The notes: generated by a model not told the origin, from the sequence alone. A stretch of DNA of 64,000 bases from an uncultured Sunxiuqinia sp. (GCF_963678245.1 NZ_OY782770.1:124001-188000); one strand, 5' to 3'; shown: positions 26,010-35,806, counted from the stretch's first letter. A program made the numbers and translations.

Positions 26010-26819
26010 TTAAATGAAACGTTCTAAAGCCTCCATGAAAAGTTTAGGTTGTTCTGCGTGTAGCCAATGTCCTGCATTGGAGATTCGTTCGAATTTCACT
26101 TCCGGGTAAATCTCTTTAATTTTTTTCTCGTCTTCGACCGAAATGTAAGGTGACTTCTCGCCTTTAATAAACAGAACCGGATAGTTTAAAATCGGCATGC
26201 GGTCTTCCAGCCAGCGGTAGTTGACTCCACTGATGATCTCATCAAGATGATCATACAAAACATCAACATTGATGCGACAATCGAATTTTTTCGTGTCCTT
26301 TTTCCGGTAAACGTTTTTGAGTAGAAACATCACCAAACTTTCATTGTCCAGTTTCAAGGTTAAAAAGTCGGCGATATCCTCGCGCGAATCATATTGGTGA
26401 AGTCGAACTTCTTTCAGCGATTCTAAAATATGTTGATGTTGATAATACTGCCCCTTTTCCTGTAGTTCGAAATAGTTTTTGGGTGCGATATCAGCAATAA
26501 TCAGTTTGTCGACTTTTTCGGGGTATTCGGCAGCAAAAAAGATTGCTGTTTTTCCACCCATACTGTGACCAATCACCACTGCTTTGTCGATCCGACGTTG
26601 TTCAAAAAAAACGGCTAGATCTTCGGTCATATCTTCGTAGGTGTGCGTTTCTGCATTGGGCGATCGACCGTGGTTGCGTTGGTCAACCATATAAACATGA
26701 TAGCTTTTTCCCAGCTTTTTCCCTACGGTAAGCCAGTTGTCCGACGATCCATAAAGCCCGTGTAGAATCACAATAACTTGTTGATTCTCTTTCCCTTCTT
26801 CCCGATAAAATAATTTCAT
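26010..26819 (-). CDS. alpha/beta-hydrolase (YbfF-like esterase)
   Basis: Cytosolic alpha/beta-hydrolase of 269 aa. It shows the oxyanion strand VILHGLYGSSDNW, the nucleophile elbow GHSMGG, and the catalytic histidine in NAGHWLHAEQP near the C-terminus. DQRNHGRS after strand 4 is characteristic of the YbfF/ABHD11-like esterase group. The acid residue is probably in the I-K-G-E-K-S segment. It likely hydrolyses short-chain esters or thioesters; the natural substrate is unknown. It follows pdxJ on the same strand (54 nt) and may be co-transcribed. Confidence 0.88.
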   Translation of the reverse strand: MKLFYREEGKENQQVIVILHGLYGSSDNWLTVGKKLGKSYHVYMVDQRNHGRSPNAETHTYEDMTEDLAVFFEQRRIDKAVVIGHSMGGKTAIFFAAEYPEKVDKLIIADIAPKNYFELQEKGQYYQHQHILESLKEVRLHQYDSREDIADFLTLKLDNESLVMFLLKNVYRKKDTKKFDCRINVDVLYDHLDEIISGVNYRWLEDRMPILNYPVLFIKGEKSPYISVEDEKKIKEIYPEVKFERISNAGHWLHAEQPKLFMEALERFI

Positions 26820-26873
26820 AACTAATCGTGTTGTTTGTTCTGTTTGAGTTTAGTGATTAGCTGTTTGTTTACC

Positions 26874-27590
26874 TTATGGCTCGATGCACTCCAGATATTC
26901 GTGGATAGTGTCTCGAAGTCCCATATACAGCGCATCTGCAATTAAAGCATGCCCAATTGAAACTTCATCAATATATGGAATCTTATCGATCAGGAATTTT
27001 AGGTTTTTTAAGCTGAGATCGTGTCCGGCATTAATGCCCAAGCCTAATTCTTTAGCCAATTTTGCAGCTTCAACAAAAGGAGCTACTGCTTTATCGGGAT
27101 CAAATAAATACATGCTGGCATATGGCTCGGTGTACAACTCAATGCGGTCGGCACCTACTTTTGCTGCACCTTCAATGGCTTTTAAGTCAGGATCCACAAA
27201 AATTGATGTTCGAATTCCGACAGCTTTAAAGCGTCTGATAACATCGACCAGAAAATCGTGGTGCTCAACCGTATTCCACCCATGATCCGAAGTGAGTTGC
27301 CCGGGCTGATCCGGAACTAACGTAGCCTGATCGGCATTAACATCGGTCACCAAACGAATAAAATCTTCCGAAGGGTATCCCTCAATGTTAAATTCAGTGG
27401 TAATGTGAGGTTCAATATCATAAACATCCTGACGGGTAATGTGGCGTTCGTCGGGACGTGGATGCACGGTAATTCCCTCAGCACCAAATTTCTGACAATA
27501 TATTGCAGCATCAAGTACACTGGGCATTTTGCCTCCTCGCGAATTTCTTAATGTTGCTATTTTGTTTATATTTACACTAAGTCTGGTCAT
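26874..27590 (-). CDS. pdxJ: pyridoxine 5'-phosphate synthase
   Basis: PdxJ condenses 1-deoxyxylulose 5-phosphate with 3-amino-2-oxopropyl phosphate to make pyridoxine 5'-phosphate, the last assembly step of the DXP-dependent vitamin B6 pathway. The 238-aa TIM barrel shows [15 protein letters not shown] at the N-terminus, [20 protein letters not shown] and [13 protein letters not shown] with the phosphate-binding histidine, and [12 protein letters not shown] near the end. The order and length match the family. It is divergent from the CBS-domain gene with about 50 bp between start codons. Confidence 0.96.
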   Translation of the reverse strand: MTRLSVNINKIATLRNSRGGKMPSVLDAAIYCQKFGAEGITVHPRPDERHITRQDVYDIEPHITTEFNIEGYPSEDFIRLVTDVNADQATLVPDQPGQLTSDHGWNTVEHHDFLVDVIRRFKAVGIRTSIFVDPDLKAIEGAAKVGADRIELYTEPYASMYLFDPDKAVAPFVEAAKLAKELGLGINAGHDLSLKNLKFLIDKIPYIDEVSIGHALIADALYMGLRDTIHEYLECIEP

Positions 27591-27643
27591 AATGATCGAA
27601 TAAGGGCTGCAAGTTACAATTTAGAATTGAAACAAATAAAAAA

Positions 27644-28309
27644 TTGATCGCAAAAGAACTCATATCAGATGTTATCCCATCGCTCAGACTCTCCGATGAC
27701 GGGCAGAAAGCGTTGAATTGGATGGAGATTTTCCGAATATCGCATCTTCCAGTGGTTGATGGTCATGAGTACCTTGGCTTGGTTTCAGACAAGGCTGTGT
27801 ATGACCTGGATTTAATTGAGGTGAAAATGGAAGATTGCCGCGATCATTTACTACAACCCCATGTGCATATTAACCAGCATATTTACGAAGTGGCTTCTAT
27901 AATGTCTGAGTTGAAATTAACGCTTGTTCCGGTTTTAGATTTGAAGCATACTTATCAAGGGGTAATTTCGGTTCTGGATTTGTCGAAAAAACTGGCAAGC
28001 CTGATGGCTGTGCACGAACCTGGCGGGATTATTGTTTTGGAGCTCACTCCACTGGACTATTCACTGTCGCAAATTGCCCAGATTGTTGAGTCGAATGATG
28101 CGAAGATTTTGAGCATATACACTTATAAAGGAGAAGGACCCAACGATTTTTTAGTTACCTTGAAAATAAATCAGGTTGACCTTTCACGAATAATACACAC
28201 CTTTGTACGGTATGACTATTCGATTCGGTCAGTATTTATGGATGATTCAATCCTGAATAATACGTACGACGACCGCTTTGATCAATTAATGAAATATATG
28301 AATATTTAG
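27644..28309 (+). CDS. CBS-domain protein with ACT-like C-terminus
   Basis: A 221-aa cytosolic protein with two CBS motifs (about residues 5-60 and 70-125) forming a Bateman module, then an ACT-like beta-alpha-beta stretch (about 130-205, beginning PGGIIVLEL). The start is a TTG at 27644, chosen because MIAKELISDVIP is the usual N-terminus of this family and no ATG lies near. Bateman modules bind adenosyl nucleotides; with NAD kinase immediately downstream (12 nt), an allosteric or adenylate-sensing role near NADP metabolism is plausible but inferred. Confidence 0.82.
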   Translation: MIAKELISDVIPSLRLSDDGQKALNWMEIFRISHLPVVDGHEYLGLVSDKAVYDLDLIEVKMEDCRDHLLQPHVHINQHIYEVASIMSELKLTLVPVLDLKHTYQGVISVLDLSKKLASLMAVHEPGGIIVLELTPLDYSLSQIAQIVESNDAKILSIYTYKGEGPNDFLVTLKINQVDLSRIIHTFVRYDYSIRSVFMDDSILNNTYDDRFDQLMKYMNI

Positions 28310-28321
28310 TGCCGTCAACAT

Positions 28322-29203
28322 ATGATAATTGCAATATTTGGAATTAATATCGAACCTGCTTTCACCTCCGACTTAGCCAAATTGTTTTCCTTGCTAAAAG
28401 ACCGAAAAATCAATATTTACATTTATGAACCGTTTTTCGTTTTTCTGCAATCCACTTATTCTTTAAAACCTGAAGTTGCCGGGCTATTTACGTCGGGGAA
28501 AGACCTGCCGGATGATGTTGAGTTTTTATTCAGTATTGGTGGCGACGGAACTTTTCTACAATCAGTACTGACGGTAAAAAACAAGTCGATTCCTGCGGTT
28601 GGGATTAACCTCGGACGGTTGGGCTTTTTATCTGATATTTCGCGCGATGATATGCACGAAGCGATCGACCAAATCCTGAATCAGCAATTCCAAATTGAAG
28701 AGCGTTCGGTGCTGTGTTTGAAAGAAAAAGGATCTTTGTTTGGCGATTTCAATTATGCCATAAATGAGATTGCCGTAACTAAGCTTGACACATCGTCGAT
28801 GATCAATATTCACACCTATTTGAACAACGATTATTTAAGTACCTACTGGGCCGACGGACTCATAATTTCTACACCAACCGGATCTACAGCCTATTCAATG
28901 AGCGTTGGAGGACCAATTCTCACACCTGATTCAAAGAACTTAGTGATTACTCCGATTGCGCCGCATAATTTGACCGTTCGCCCAATTGTTGTGCCCGAAA
29001 ATGTTTCAATCCGCTTACATGTTGAAGGCCGTGGCTCACAGTTTCTTGCATCGCTGGATTCCCGTTCTGAAGCAATTCATTTCCCAGGTGAATTGCACAT
29101 CAGCAAAGCCGATTTTCATGTAAAAACCCTAAAACTTCCCGGGCATGGATTTTTCAATACACTTCGAAACAAGCTGATGTGGGGAGCTGACCGAAGAAAT
29201 TAA
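28322..29203 (+). CDS. nadK: NAD kinase
   Basis: ATP-dependent NAD kinase making NADP, 293 aa. The two diagnostic motifs are GGDGTFLQ (about residues 74-81) and the conserved PTGSTAYSMSVGGPIL. The NE motif is present in N-E-I-A-V-T-K-L. The start ATG is 12 nt after the CBS gene, so the two form a transcription unit. Family length is about 290. Confidence 0.96.
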   Translation: MIIAIFGINIEPAFTSDLAKLFSLLKDRKINIYIYEPFFVFLQSTYSLKPEVAGLFTSGKDLPDDVEFLFSIGGDGTFLQSVLTVKNKSIPAVGINLGRLGFLSDISRDDMHEAIDQILNQQFQIEERSVLCLKEKGSLFGDFNYAINEIAVTKLDTSSMINIHTYLNNDYLSTYWADGLIISTPTGSTAYSMSVGGPILTPDSKNLVITPIAPHNLTVRPIVVPENVSIRLHVEGRGSQFLASLDSRSEAIHFPGELHISKADFHVKTLKLPGHGFFNTLRNKLMWGADRRN

Positions 29204-29280
29204 ACTTTTATGCTTAACAATTTTTAACCTCTATTTCGGTTTTATAATAAGCAGTCGGTAAGATGTTTTGAGAATTATAT

Positions 29281-29288
29281 TACTTTTG
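29281..29288 (+). promoter_or_regulatory. -7 promoter element TACTTTTG for the envelope cluster
   Basis: A full match to TAnnTTTG about 100 nt before the DUF6089 gene, in the only sizeable gap upstream of the DUF6089-uppS-bamA cluster. No clear -33 element at the expected spacing. Confidence 0.4.
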
Positions 29289-29390
29289 TAGCTCTTGAAA
29301 GGAGTTATGATTTTAATGTCGTTATTGAATGCCAGAATGTTTTACCATACTGTCTTTTTATTATCAACCTTTCAAAGAAAAAGATAGTCG

Positions 29391-30185
29391 ATGAAAAGAT
29401 TTTTTGCAATCATTTTTTGTACCCTAACTTTAAGTTCAGTTTCGGCTCAGAATACAGCAGACATTGGTTTGTGGGGAGGCATTGGAAGTTACATTGGCGA
29501 CATGACAAACATAGATAAAGCAAGTTCTTTGAATCCAAATGTTGGATTGTTTTTTCGTTACAACTTTAATTCGCGTGTGAGTTTAAGAACAAGTGCGATG
29601 TTAGGAACAATTGGTGCGACCGGTGAGTTTGAAACCGAGCCTTGGGAGTTCGACAAGTTTATGACCGATATTTCGCTGATGGGAGAGTTTAATTTCTTTC
29701 GATATATTATTGGGAGTAAGCGATATAGCTCTACACCATATCTTCTTGGAGGAGTCGGAGCTAGTTTGTATAATTACACGTACGATCCAGTCCGTTTAAG
29801 CCCTGTGGTGTATTACTTAAACCCCGGCCAACTGGCAGGAGTACCAGCAAATGTCAGAGGCGAGCTTTTAACCGGCCAGGATGAGGCAGTCGTTGCGCTA
29901 AACATCCCCGTCGGATTTGGATTTAAGTTTAATGTAGGAGGACGGTTGAGTGTGGGCATTGAAGCCATTCTCAGGAAATATTTCAATGATAAGATTGACG
30001 ATTTGGATGATCCGAGAAAATATTACTCAACAACAACTAATCTGGCTGGTGAAACAACTGAAGGATGGGTAAATTACAACGATTTCTTGCATAACAACGA
30101 TTTCACCTTACATTTGGGGGTTCATTTAACTTATCGGTTTTACCGGGGAAGCAATGAATGCCCGGTGTATGAAAATATTAACTAG
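29391..30185 (+). CDS. DUF6089-type outer-membrane beta-barrel protein
   Basis: Exported 264-aa protein: signal peptide cut after VSAQ, then alternating beta strands with aromatic girdles (W-G-G-I-G-S-Y, V-G-L-F-F-R-Y-N-F) ending in a phenylalanine-rich last strand (L-H-L-G-V-H-L-T-Y-R-F). The family regularly sits immediately before uppS and bamA in Bacteroidota, as here. It is inferred to be an outer-membrane barrel of unknown role, linked by position to outer-membrane assembly. First gene of the cluster; uppS begins 5 nt after its stop. Confidence 0.85.
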   Translation: MKRFFAIIFCTLTLSSVSAQNTADIGLWGGIGSYIGDMTNIDKASSLNPNVGLFFRYNFNSRVSLRTSAMLGTIGATGEFETEPWEFDKFMTDISLMGEFNFFRYIIGSKRYSSTPYLLGGVGASLYNYTYDPVRLSPVVYYLNPGQLAGVPANVRGELLTGQDEAVVALNIPVGFGFKFNVGGRLSVGIEAILRKYFNDKIDDLDDPRKYYSTTTNLAGETTEGWVNYNDFLHNNDFTLHLGVHLTYRFYRGSNECPVYENIN

Positions 30186-30190
30186 AATAA

Positions 30191-30934
30191 ATGACCATTA
30201 AGGACAAAATACAGAAAGATAAATTACCTAAGCACATTGCCATTATCATGGATGGAAATGGGCGTTGGGCAGCCAAACAAGGAAATCAACGAATTTTTGG
30301 GCATGAGCATGGTGTAGAATCGGTTCGTTCCACTGTTGAAGGAGCAGCTGAAATAGGAATTCAGTATTTAACCTTATATGCATTTTCTACCGAAAATTGG
30401 TCGAGACCCCATGATGAAGTGAATGCTTTGATGGGACTTTTGGTACAGGCTATCAATGATGAAACGGAAAAATTGAAAGAACAAAATGTGCGTCTTACGA
30501 TGATTGGTGATTTTGATAGCCTCCCGGAAGATGTTCAAACGAAACTCAATTGGTCGATAAATGAATTGAGCAAATGTACTGGTTTGACTTTGGTATTGGC
30601 TCTCAGTTACAGTTCGAAATGGGAAATAACCGAAGCCATAAAAAAAATTGCCCAAGACGTAAAAGACGACAAATTACAAATTGACAATATCGATAAAGAT
30701 ATACTTGATAACTACCTTGCTACAGTTGGAATACCAGACCCCGAATTATTAATCAGAACGAGTGGTGAAAACAGGATAAGCAACTTTTTGCTTTGGCAAA
30801 TAGCTTATTCCGAATTCTATTTCACTCCTGTTCTTTGGCCCGACTTTCGGAAAGAAAATTTGTATGAGGCCATTTGTGATTATCAAAACAGGGAACGACG
30901 GTTTGGTAAAACAAGTCAACAATTAGTTAGCTAA
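30191..30934 (+). CDS. uppS: undecaprenyl diphosphate synthase (cis-prenyltransferase)
   Basis: Cis-prenyltransferase of 247 aa that extends farnesyl diphosphate with isopentenyl diphosphate to C55, the lipid carrier for peptidoglycan and surface glycans. The catalytic aspartate lies in IIMDGNGRWA; LYAFSTENWSRP, LALSYSSKWEI and the distal PELLIRTSGENRISNFLLWQ motif are all present. It also feeds the polyprenyl-phosphate sugar transferases found between 40 and 47 kb. It sits between the DUF6089 gene and bamA with gaps of 5 and 13 nt, clearly in one operon. Confidence 0.97.
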   Translation: MTIKDKIQKDKLPKHIAIIMDGNGRWAAKQGNQRIFGHEHGVESVRSTVEGAAEIGIQYLTLYAFSTENWSRPHDEVNALMGLLVQAINDETEKLKEQNVRLTMIGDFDSLPEDVQTKLNWSINELSKCTGLTLVLALSYSSKWEITEAIKKIAQDVKDDKLQIDNIDKDILDNYLATVGIPDPELLIRTSGENRISNFLLWQIAYSEFYFTPVLWPDFRKENLYEAICDYQNRERRFGKTSQQLVS

Positions 30935-30947
30935 TCAATTCCAGAAA

Positions 30948-33608
30948 ATGCAAAAACTGAAATTCTTCTTAATTCTATTCTTATTTAGTGTGAGTGCTTA
31001 TGCACAAATTAACGAAAGCACTAATTTTTCGATTTACTATTCAAGTCCTAAAAAGTACACGATTGCCGGCATTGAGGTGCTAGGTATTCGCTATCTTGAC
31101 GCTGATGTCCTGATCCAAATTTCGGGTTTAGAGGTCGGTGAAGAGATCACTGTTCCCGGCGAAGCAATTACGACAGCGATAAAAAAGCTGTGGGGACATC
31201 AGATGTTTTCTGATGTGAAAATTGAAGCCAGCAAAATAGAAGGCAGTAAAATATGGTTGGATATCTATTTACAGGAAAGACCCAAACTCTCAGATGTTAA
31301 TTTCTATGGGGTTTCCAAAGGCGAAAAAGATGACATCACCGAAAAGGTTTTGCTATTGAAAGGAAGTCAGGTGACCGACAACCAATTAAATAATGCAGAA
31401 CGTATAATAAAAGGGATATTTCTGGAGAAAGGCTTTTTAAATACCGAGGTGAATATTGTTCAGCGCGACGATACGGCCTCAGTAAACAGCGTTATTCTTG
31501 ATATTAACGTTGACAAAAAGGAGAAGGTTAAAATCGACGAAATTGTTTTTCATGGTGTAGATCAACTGAAAGAGAACAAGTTGAGGAAAGCCATGAAAAA
31601 AACCAATGAAAAGCGGCTGAGAAACTTCTTCCAGACAAAGAAATTCAATGAAGAGAAGTTTATCGAGGATAAGAAAAATGTTGTCGATAAATATAACCAG
31701 GAAGGTTATCGCGATGCTACGATTGTAAAAGATAGCATCAGTAAAGTTGATGAAGACCTGATTCGTCTGGACATATGGGTTGACGAAGGCGAAAAATATT
31801 ATTTTGGAGATGTTCAGTGGGTTGGAAATACAATCTATCCGGGCGACTATCTGGATGCCTATCTTGGTGTTAAAAAAGGAGATGTATTTGATCAGAAATT
31901 ATTGAACAAGCGATTGAACGAAGATGACGATGCCGTTAGCAACCTATACCTCGATAATGGCTATTTATTCTTCAATTTAAATCCGGTTGAAGCCAGAGTT
32001 GAAAATGATACGATCGACTATGAGATGCGTATTTATGAAGGAAATCAGGCAACAATTAACAAGGTGCTGATTGAAGGAAATACGAAAACCCATGAGCATG
32101 TTGCCCGAAGAGAAATTCGCACACTACCCGGAGATTTATTTAGTAAATCAAAGATCATCCGTTCGGTTCGTGAACTTTCGCAGCTGGGACACTTCGACCC
32201 CGAGGCTATTAATCCGAATGTTGTTCCGCACCCCGAAGATGGAACTGTTGATATTGCCTATCAGTTACAGGAGAAAGCAAACGATCAGATCGAACTTTCA
32301 GGAGGTTGGGGAGCCAATATGTTTGTAGGAACAGTTGGTTTGAAATTCTCAAACTTTTCGGTTCGTAACATTCCCAATAAAGAAGCCTGGCGTCCTTTGC
32401 CAACCGGAGATGGACAAACATTAAGTCTGCGGGCACAAACCAGTGGAAAGTTTTATCAGTCCTACAGCTTTTCATTTATCGAGCCATGGTTAGGAGGTAA
32501 AAAACCAAATTCATTCTCCCTTTCATTTTCACATTCGCGTGTGAATTACTCAGCCAACAACAACCTATATAGTGGTGGTTATGGTAGTCCCTATGGTGGG
32601 TACGGAGGAGGTTATGGCGGATATAGTGGATTTGGAAGCTATGGCGGATATGGCGGGTACAACCCTTACGGCGGGTACAACAACTATTATGATCCTGGAA
32701 CAAATTATACCTATAACGATAATCAAACATCAGATGAAGATCAGATTCAGGTAACTACTCGTTTGGCATTGGGTTATGGCTATCGTTTGAAATGGCCGGA
32801 TGATTTTTTCACGGTTTATCATGAACTTTCATTAGAGCACTACAAATTACAGAACATGTCGGGTTATTATTACTTCCTGACTGATGATGACGGATCAGGT
32901 GGTGGTGGCTTCAACAACCTGAGCTTTAAAACGGCCTTTGGACGAAATTCGGTGGATAATCCATTGTATTCGCGAAGTGGTTCAGAGTTCTCTGTTAGCC
33001 TGCAGTTTACACCACCATTCTCGTTGTTTGACAATGTTGATTACAACGATCCGAACTTATCAAGTGAAGATAAGTATAAGTGGATTGAGTATCATAAATG
33101 GAACATGAAAGGTGCGTGGTTTACACCGCTTTCATCAAATCGGAATTTGGTACTGCACACCAAATTTGAATATGCATTTTTAGGATACTACGATAAGAAC
33201 CGTAGATCGCCCTTTGAGAAATTCAGAGTAGGTGGCTCAGGGATGTCAGGCTATAACCTTTATGGGTCCGAAATCATTTCTCTTCGTGGTTATGAGGATT
33301 ATAGTTTGAGCCCGAATACGGGCTCGAATATGTACAATAAGCTTACAATGGAACTGCGATATCCGATTACATTAAAACCGTCGGCAACCATTTATGTACT
33401 TGGTTTCCTTGAAGCAGGTAATGCCTGGATGGACTTTGAAAACTATAACCCCTTTAATTTAAAAAGATCGGCAGGAGCTGGTGTCCGAATCTTCCTACCC
33501 ATGTTTGGTTTAATGGGAATCGATTGGGGATATGGATTTGACGAGTCAGGATATAAAAACAATGCAGGAGGAAGTCAGTTTCACTTTGTTATCGGGCAGC
33601 AGTTCTGA
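30948..33608 (+). CDS. bamA: outer membrane protein assembly factor BamA
   Basis: Central outer-membrane beta-barrel assembly protein (Omp85), 886 aa. A signal peptide (cut after AYAQ) is followed by five POTRA repeats (about residues 30-440), recognisable by recurring pairs such as V-N-F-Y-G-V, F-H-G-V-D and V-L-I-E-G-N-T-K-T-H. The 16-strand barrel follows from about 445 to the C-terminal aromatic residue (V-I-G-Q-Q-F). Lid-lock motif region: F-R-V-G-G-S-G-M-S-G. An unusual Gly/Tyr-rich insertion occupies residues about 540-585 inside the barrel domain. Two OmpH/Skp chaperones follow, the standard arrangement. Confidence 0.96.
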   Translation: MQKLKFFLILFLFSVSAYAQINESTNFSIYYSSPKKYTIAGIEVLGIRYLDADVLIQISGLEVGEEITVPGEAITTAIKKLWGHQMFSDVKIEASKIEGSKIWLDIYLQERPKLSDVNFYGVSKGEKDDITEKVLLLKGSQVTDNQLNNAERIIKGIFLEKGFLNTEVNIVQRDDTASVNSVILDINVDKKEKVKIDEIVFHGVDQLKENKLRKAMKKTNEKRLRNFFQTKKFNEEKFIEDKKNVVDKYNQEGYRDATIVKDSISKVDEDLIRLDIWVDEGEKYYFGDVQWVGNTIYPGDYLDAYLGVKKGDVFDQKLLNKRLNEDDDAVSNLYLDNGYLFFNLNPVEARVENDTIDYEMRIYEGNQATINKVLIEGNTKTHEHVARREIRTLPGDLFSKSKIIRSVRELSQLGHFDPEAINPNVVPHPEDGTVDIAYQLQEKANDQIELSGGWGANMFVGTVGLKFSNFSVRNIPNKEAWRPLPTGDGQTLSLRAQTSGKFYQSYSFSFIEPWLGGKKPNSFSLSFSHSRVNYSANNNLYSGGYGSPYGGYGGGYGGYSGFGSYGGYGGYNPYGGYNNYYDPGTNYTYNDNQTSDEDQIQVTTRLALGYGYRLKWPDDFFTVYHELSLEHYKLQNMSGYYYFLTDDDGSGGGGFNNLSFKTAFGRNSVDNPLYSRSGSEFSVSLQFTPPFSLFDNVDYNDPNLSSEDKYKWIEYHKWNMKGAWFTPLSSNRNLVLHTKFEYAFLGYYDKNRRSPFEKFRVGGSGMSGYNLYGSEIISLRGYEDYSLSPNTGSNMYNKLTMELRYPITLKPSATIYVLGFLEAGNAWMDFENYNPFNLKRSAGAGVRIFLPMFGLMGIDWGYGFDESGYKNNAGGSQFHFVIGQQF

Positions 33609-33672
33609 TCGTTATAAGAATGGCTCGGTATTTGTAAATCTCGGAGATAGTATGAATTTAAATAGAATTGCC

Positions 33673-34188
33673 ATGAAGAAAAAAGTATTGTTATTTGTTT
33701 TTCTGATTGCTTTTGGAGCAACAGCGATGGCTCAGAAATATGCCTACATCGATACAGAATATGTTTTAGAAAATATTCCGGCTTATAATGCAGCGCAGGA
33801 GCAGTTAGATCAAATTTCCAAACAATATCAAAAGGAATTGGAGACCATGCATGCTGACATTGAGCAGATGTATCAGGATTTTCAGGCCGAAGCTGTTTTG
33901 CTTTCCGAAGAAATGAAACGCAAACGTGAAGATGTCATTATTAGTAAGGAAAAAGAATACAAAGACTTGCAGCGTAAGTATTTTGGACGCGAAGGAGACT
34001 TATTTAAAAAGCGTCAAGGATTAATTAAACCAATCCAGGATGATGTTTTTAATGCGGTTCAGGAATTAGCCAACGAAGGGAGCTACGCCGTTATCTTCGA
34101 TAAGGCTGGAAGCCTTACGATGCTCTATACAAACCCGAAATATGATCTGAGTGACCAAGTGCTTGAAAAGCTTGGTTATAAGAATTAA
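33673..34188 (+). CDS. OmpH/Skp-family periplasmic chaperone 1
   Basis: Exported 171-aa Skp-like chaperone: signal peptide cut after AMAQ, a short beta core (K-Y-A-Y-I-D-T-E-Y-V-L), then long helical coiled-coil tentacles (about residues 45-115) and a closing strand (Y-A-V-I-F-D-K). It carries outer-membrane proteins across the periplasm to BamA, whose gene ends 64 nt upstream. I start at 33673 (MKKKVLLF); the longer frame overlaps bamA and is not signal-like. Confidence 0.92.
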   Translation: MKKKVLLFVFLIAFGATAMAQKYAYIDTEYVLENIPAYNAAQEQLDQISKQYQKELETMHADIEQMYQDFQAEAVLLSEEMKRKREDVIISKEKEYKDLQRKYFGREGDLFKKRQGLIKPIQDDVFNAVQELANEGSYAVIFDKAGSLTMLYTNPKYDLSDQVLEKLGYKN

Positions 34189-34342
34189 TCAATTATATTT
34201 GTCAACGAATTTTTAAAATCCGACAAAAGAAGTTAAATCTTCAAAATTGATAGTTTGATTTGATTCGGCTAGACAGGAACACGTACTGATTTTAAAAGGT
34301 TGACGCGGAAATAATAATAACTAACAAAGAAAAAATAACCAG

Positions 34343-34852
34343 ATGAAAAGTATTTTCAAAATTTGTTTCGTAGCGGTTCTGTTCTTTTCAGTAGGAATGG
34401 TAAATGCACAAACATTAAAGTTTGCCCACATTGATACACAGGTTTTAATTCAGGCGATGCCTGAAGCAAAAACTGCACAAGCTACCATCGAGAAAGAGGC
34501 TAAGGGGTTAGAAGATCAAATGGGAACGCTGCAAAAAGAGTATCAAACTAAATTGCAGGATTTATCGGACAAGCAAGACTCATTAACTGAAATCGTATAT
34601 CAATCAAAAGTTGAAGAATTACAAAGTCTTCAACAGCGTATTCAAAGCTTTAATAGTTCAGCACAACAACGTTTGCAACAAAAGCAAAGTGAGCTGATGC
34701 AACCTATTTTTGCAAAAGCCAATGAAACCATTGAAGCTGTTGCGAAAGAACAAGGTGTAATTTACGTGTTTGATGCAAACAATTTACTTTACAAGTCAAA
34801 CCAAAGTATTGATTTATTGCCACTTGTTAAAGCAAAACTAGGAATTCAATAG
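34343..34852 (+). CDS. OmpH/Skp-family periplasmic chaperone 2
   Basis: A second exported Skp-like protein, 169 aa: signal peptide cut after VNAQ, the same core pattern (K-F-A-H-I-D-T-Q-V-L-I), a Gln/Lys/Glu-rich coiled coil (about residues 45-125) and a final strand (V-I-Y-V-F-D-A-N-N). It is a tandem paralogue of the preceding gene but clearly diverged. A 154-nt gap separates them, so it may have its own promoter. A strong terminator closes the cluster. Confidence 0.92.
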   Translation: MKSIFKICFVAVLFFSVGMVNAQTLKFAHIDTQVLIQAMPEAKTAQATIEKEAKGLEDQMGTLQKEYQTKLQDLSDKQDSLTEIVYQSKVEELQSLQQRIQSFNSSAQQRLQQKQSELMQPIFAKANETIEAVAKEQGVIYVFDANNLLYKSNQSIDLLPLVKAKLGIQ

Positions 34853-34873
34853 ACTATAACTAAATAGTTTCAA

Positions 34874-34909
34874 GAAAGCCGTCTGAATCAGACGGCTTTC
34901 TTTATTTTT
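34874..34909 (+). terminator. intrinsic terminator closing the bamA-ompH cluster
   Basis: A perfect 11-bp stem GAAAGCCGTCT/AGACGGCTTTC with a 5-nt loop runs into a T-rich tract, 22 nt after the second ompH stop and 18 nt before murI. Confidence 0.9.
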
Positions 34910-34926
34910 GTTTGCAAAGAATTTAA

Positions 34927-35763
34927 ATGACTGCGAGGAACCAACCCATTGGCGTTTTTGATTCGGGCTACGGAGGCTTGACTGTGCTCAAGGAGATTGT
35001 TGATCTTTTACCTCAGTACGACTTTGTTTATTTGGGCGATAATGCCCGCACACCGTATGGCACTCGCTCGTTCGATGTGGTATACGAATACACCCTGGAT
35101 GCGGTAAAACGACTGTTTGATGAAGGTTGTCACTTGGTTATTCTGGCATGTAACACCGCTTCGGCAAAAGCATTGCGAAATATTCAGCAGAAAGACTTGC
35201 CTATTATTGCTCCGAATAAACGTGTGTTAGGGGTTATCCGGCCAAGTGTTGAAGAGGTGGCTAAGATGACGAAAAATGGCCATGTGGGAGTTGTAGCCAC
35301 ATCAGGAACAGTGGCATCTGAATCGTATCCTATTGAGTTGGAGAAATGGTCGAACGGAAGTGTGAAACAGACAACGCAGATGGCATGTCCGATGTGGGTT
35401 CCCATAGTTGAGAACAATGTAATGAACACCGCTGGAGCCGACTATTTCGTACAAGATAATCTACAATCCTTATTTCAGAAAGATCCATCGATTGATAGTT
35501 TGATTTTGGGCTGTACGCACTACCCATTGCTTATTGACAATATCAGAAAGCACATACCCCGGCAGCATGTCAATATTATTGAGCAAGGTAAAATAGTCGC
35601 ACAAAAATTAAATGAATACCTTGTACGCCACCCCGAAATTGAGTGGAACTGTTCTAAACACTCGACCCGTAAATACTTAACGACTGAAGATCCCCTTTTT
35701 TTTGAAGCCCGCGCAGCTCAGTTTTTAGGGTACGGTATTCAAGCTGAAAAAATTGAGCTCTAA
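34927..35763 (+). CDS. murI: glutamate racemase
   Basis: Cofactor-independent racemase supplying D-glutamate for peptidoglycan, 278 aa. Substrate loop FDSGYGGLTV (Asp12, Ser13), first catalytic cysteine Cys75 (LACNTASA) and second Cys196 (LGCTHYPLL) are all present, as is YLGDNARTPYG. The start at 34927 lies just past the terminator of the bamA cluster, so its promoter may overlap that hairpin. It marks the end of the conserved envelope block; the decayed metalloprotease follows on the other strand. Confidence 0.96.
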   Translation: MTARNQPIGVFDSGYGGLTVLKEIVDLLPQYDFVYLGDNARTPYGTRSFDVVYEYTLDAVKRLFDEGCHLVILACNTASAKALRNIQQKDLPIIAPNKRVLGVIRPSVEEVAKMTKNGHVGVVATSGTVASESYPIELEKWSNGSVKQTTQMACPMWVPIVENNVMNTAGADYFVQDNLQSLFQKDPSIDSLILGCTHYPLLIDNIRKHIPRQHVNIIEQGKIVAQKLNEYLVRHPEIEWNCSKHSTRKYLTTEDPLFFEARAAQFLGYGIQAEKIEL

Positions 35764-35806
35764 CGTCTCCTACTTCGAGCCGCACGACAATGACGAACGA
35801 CTACAC

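Noticed and set aside
32570..32700. Short repeats in bamA as a tandem-repeat or CRISPR array
   Set aside because: They are irregular GGT/TAT codon repeats inside an intact reading frame encoding a Gly/Tyr-rich loop.
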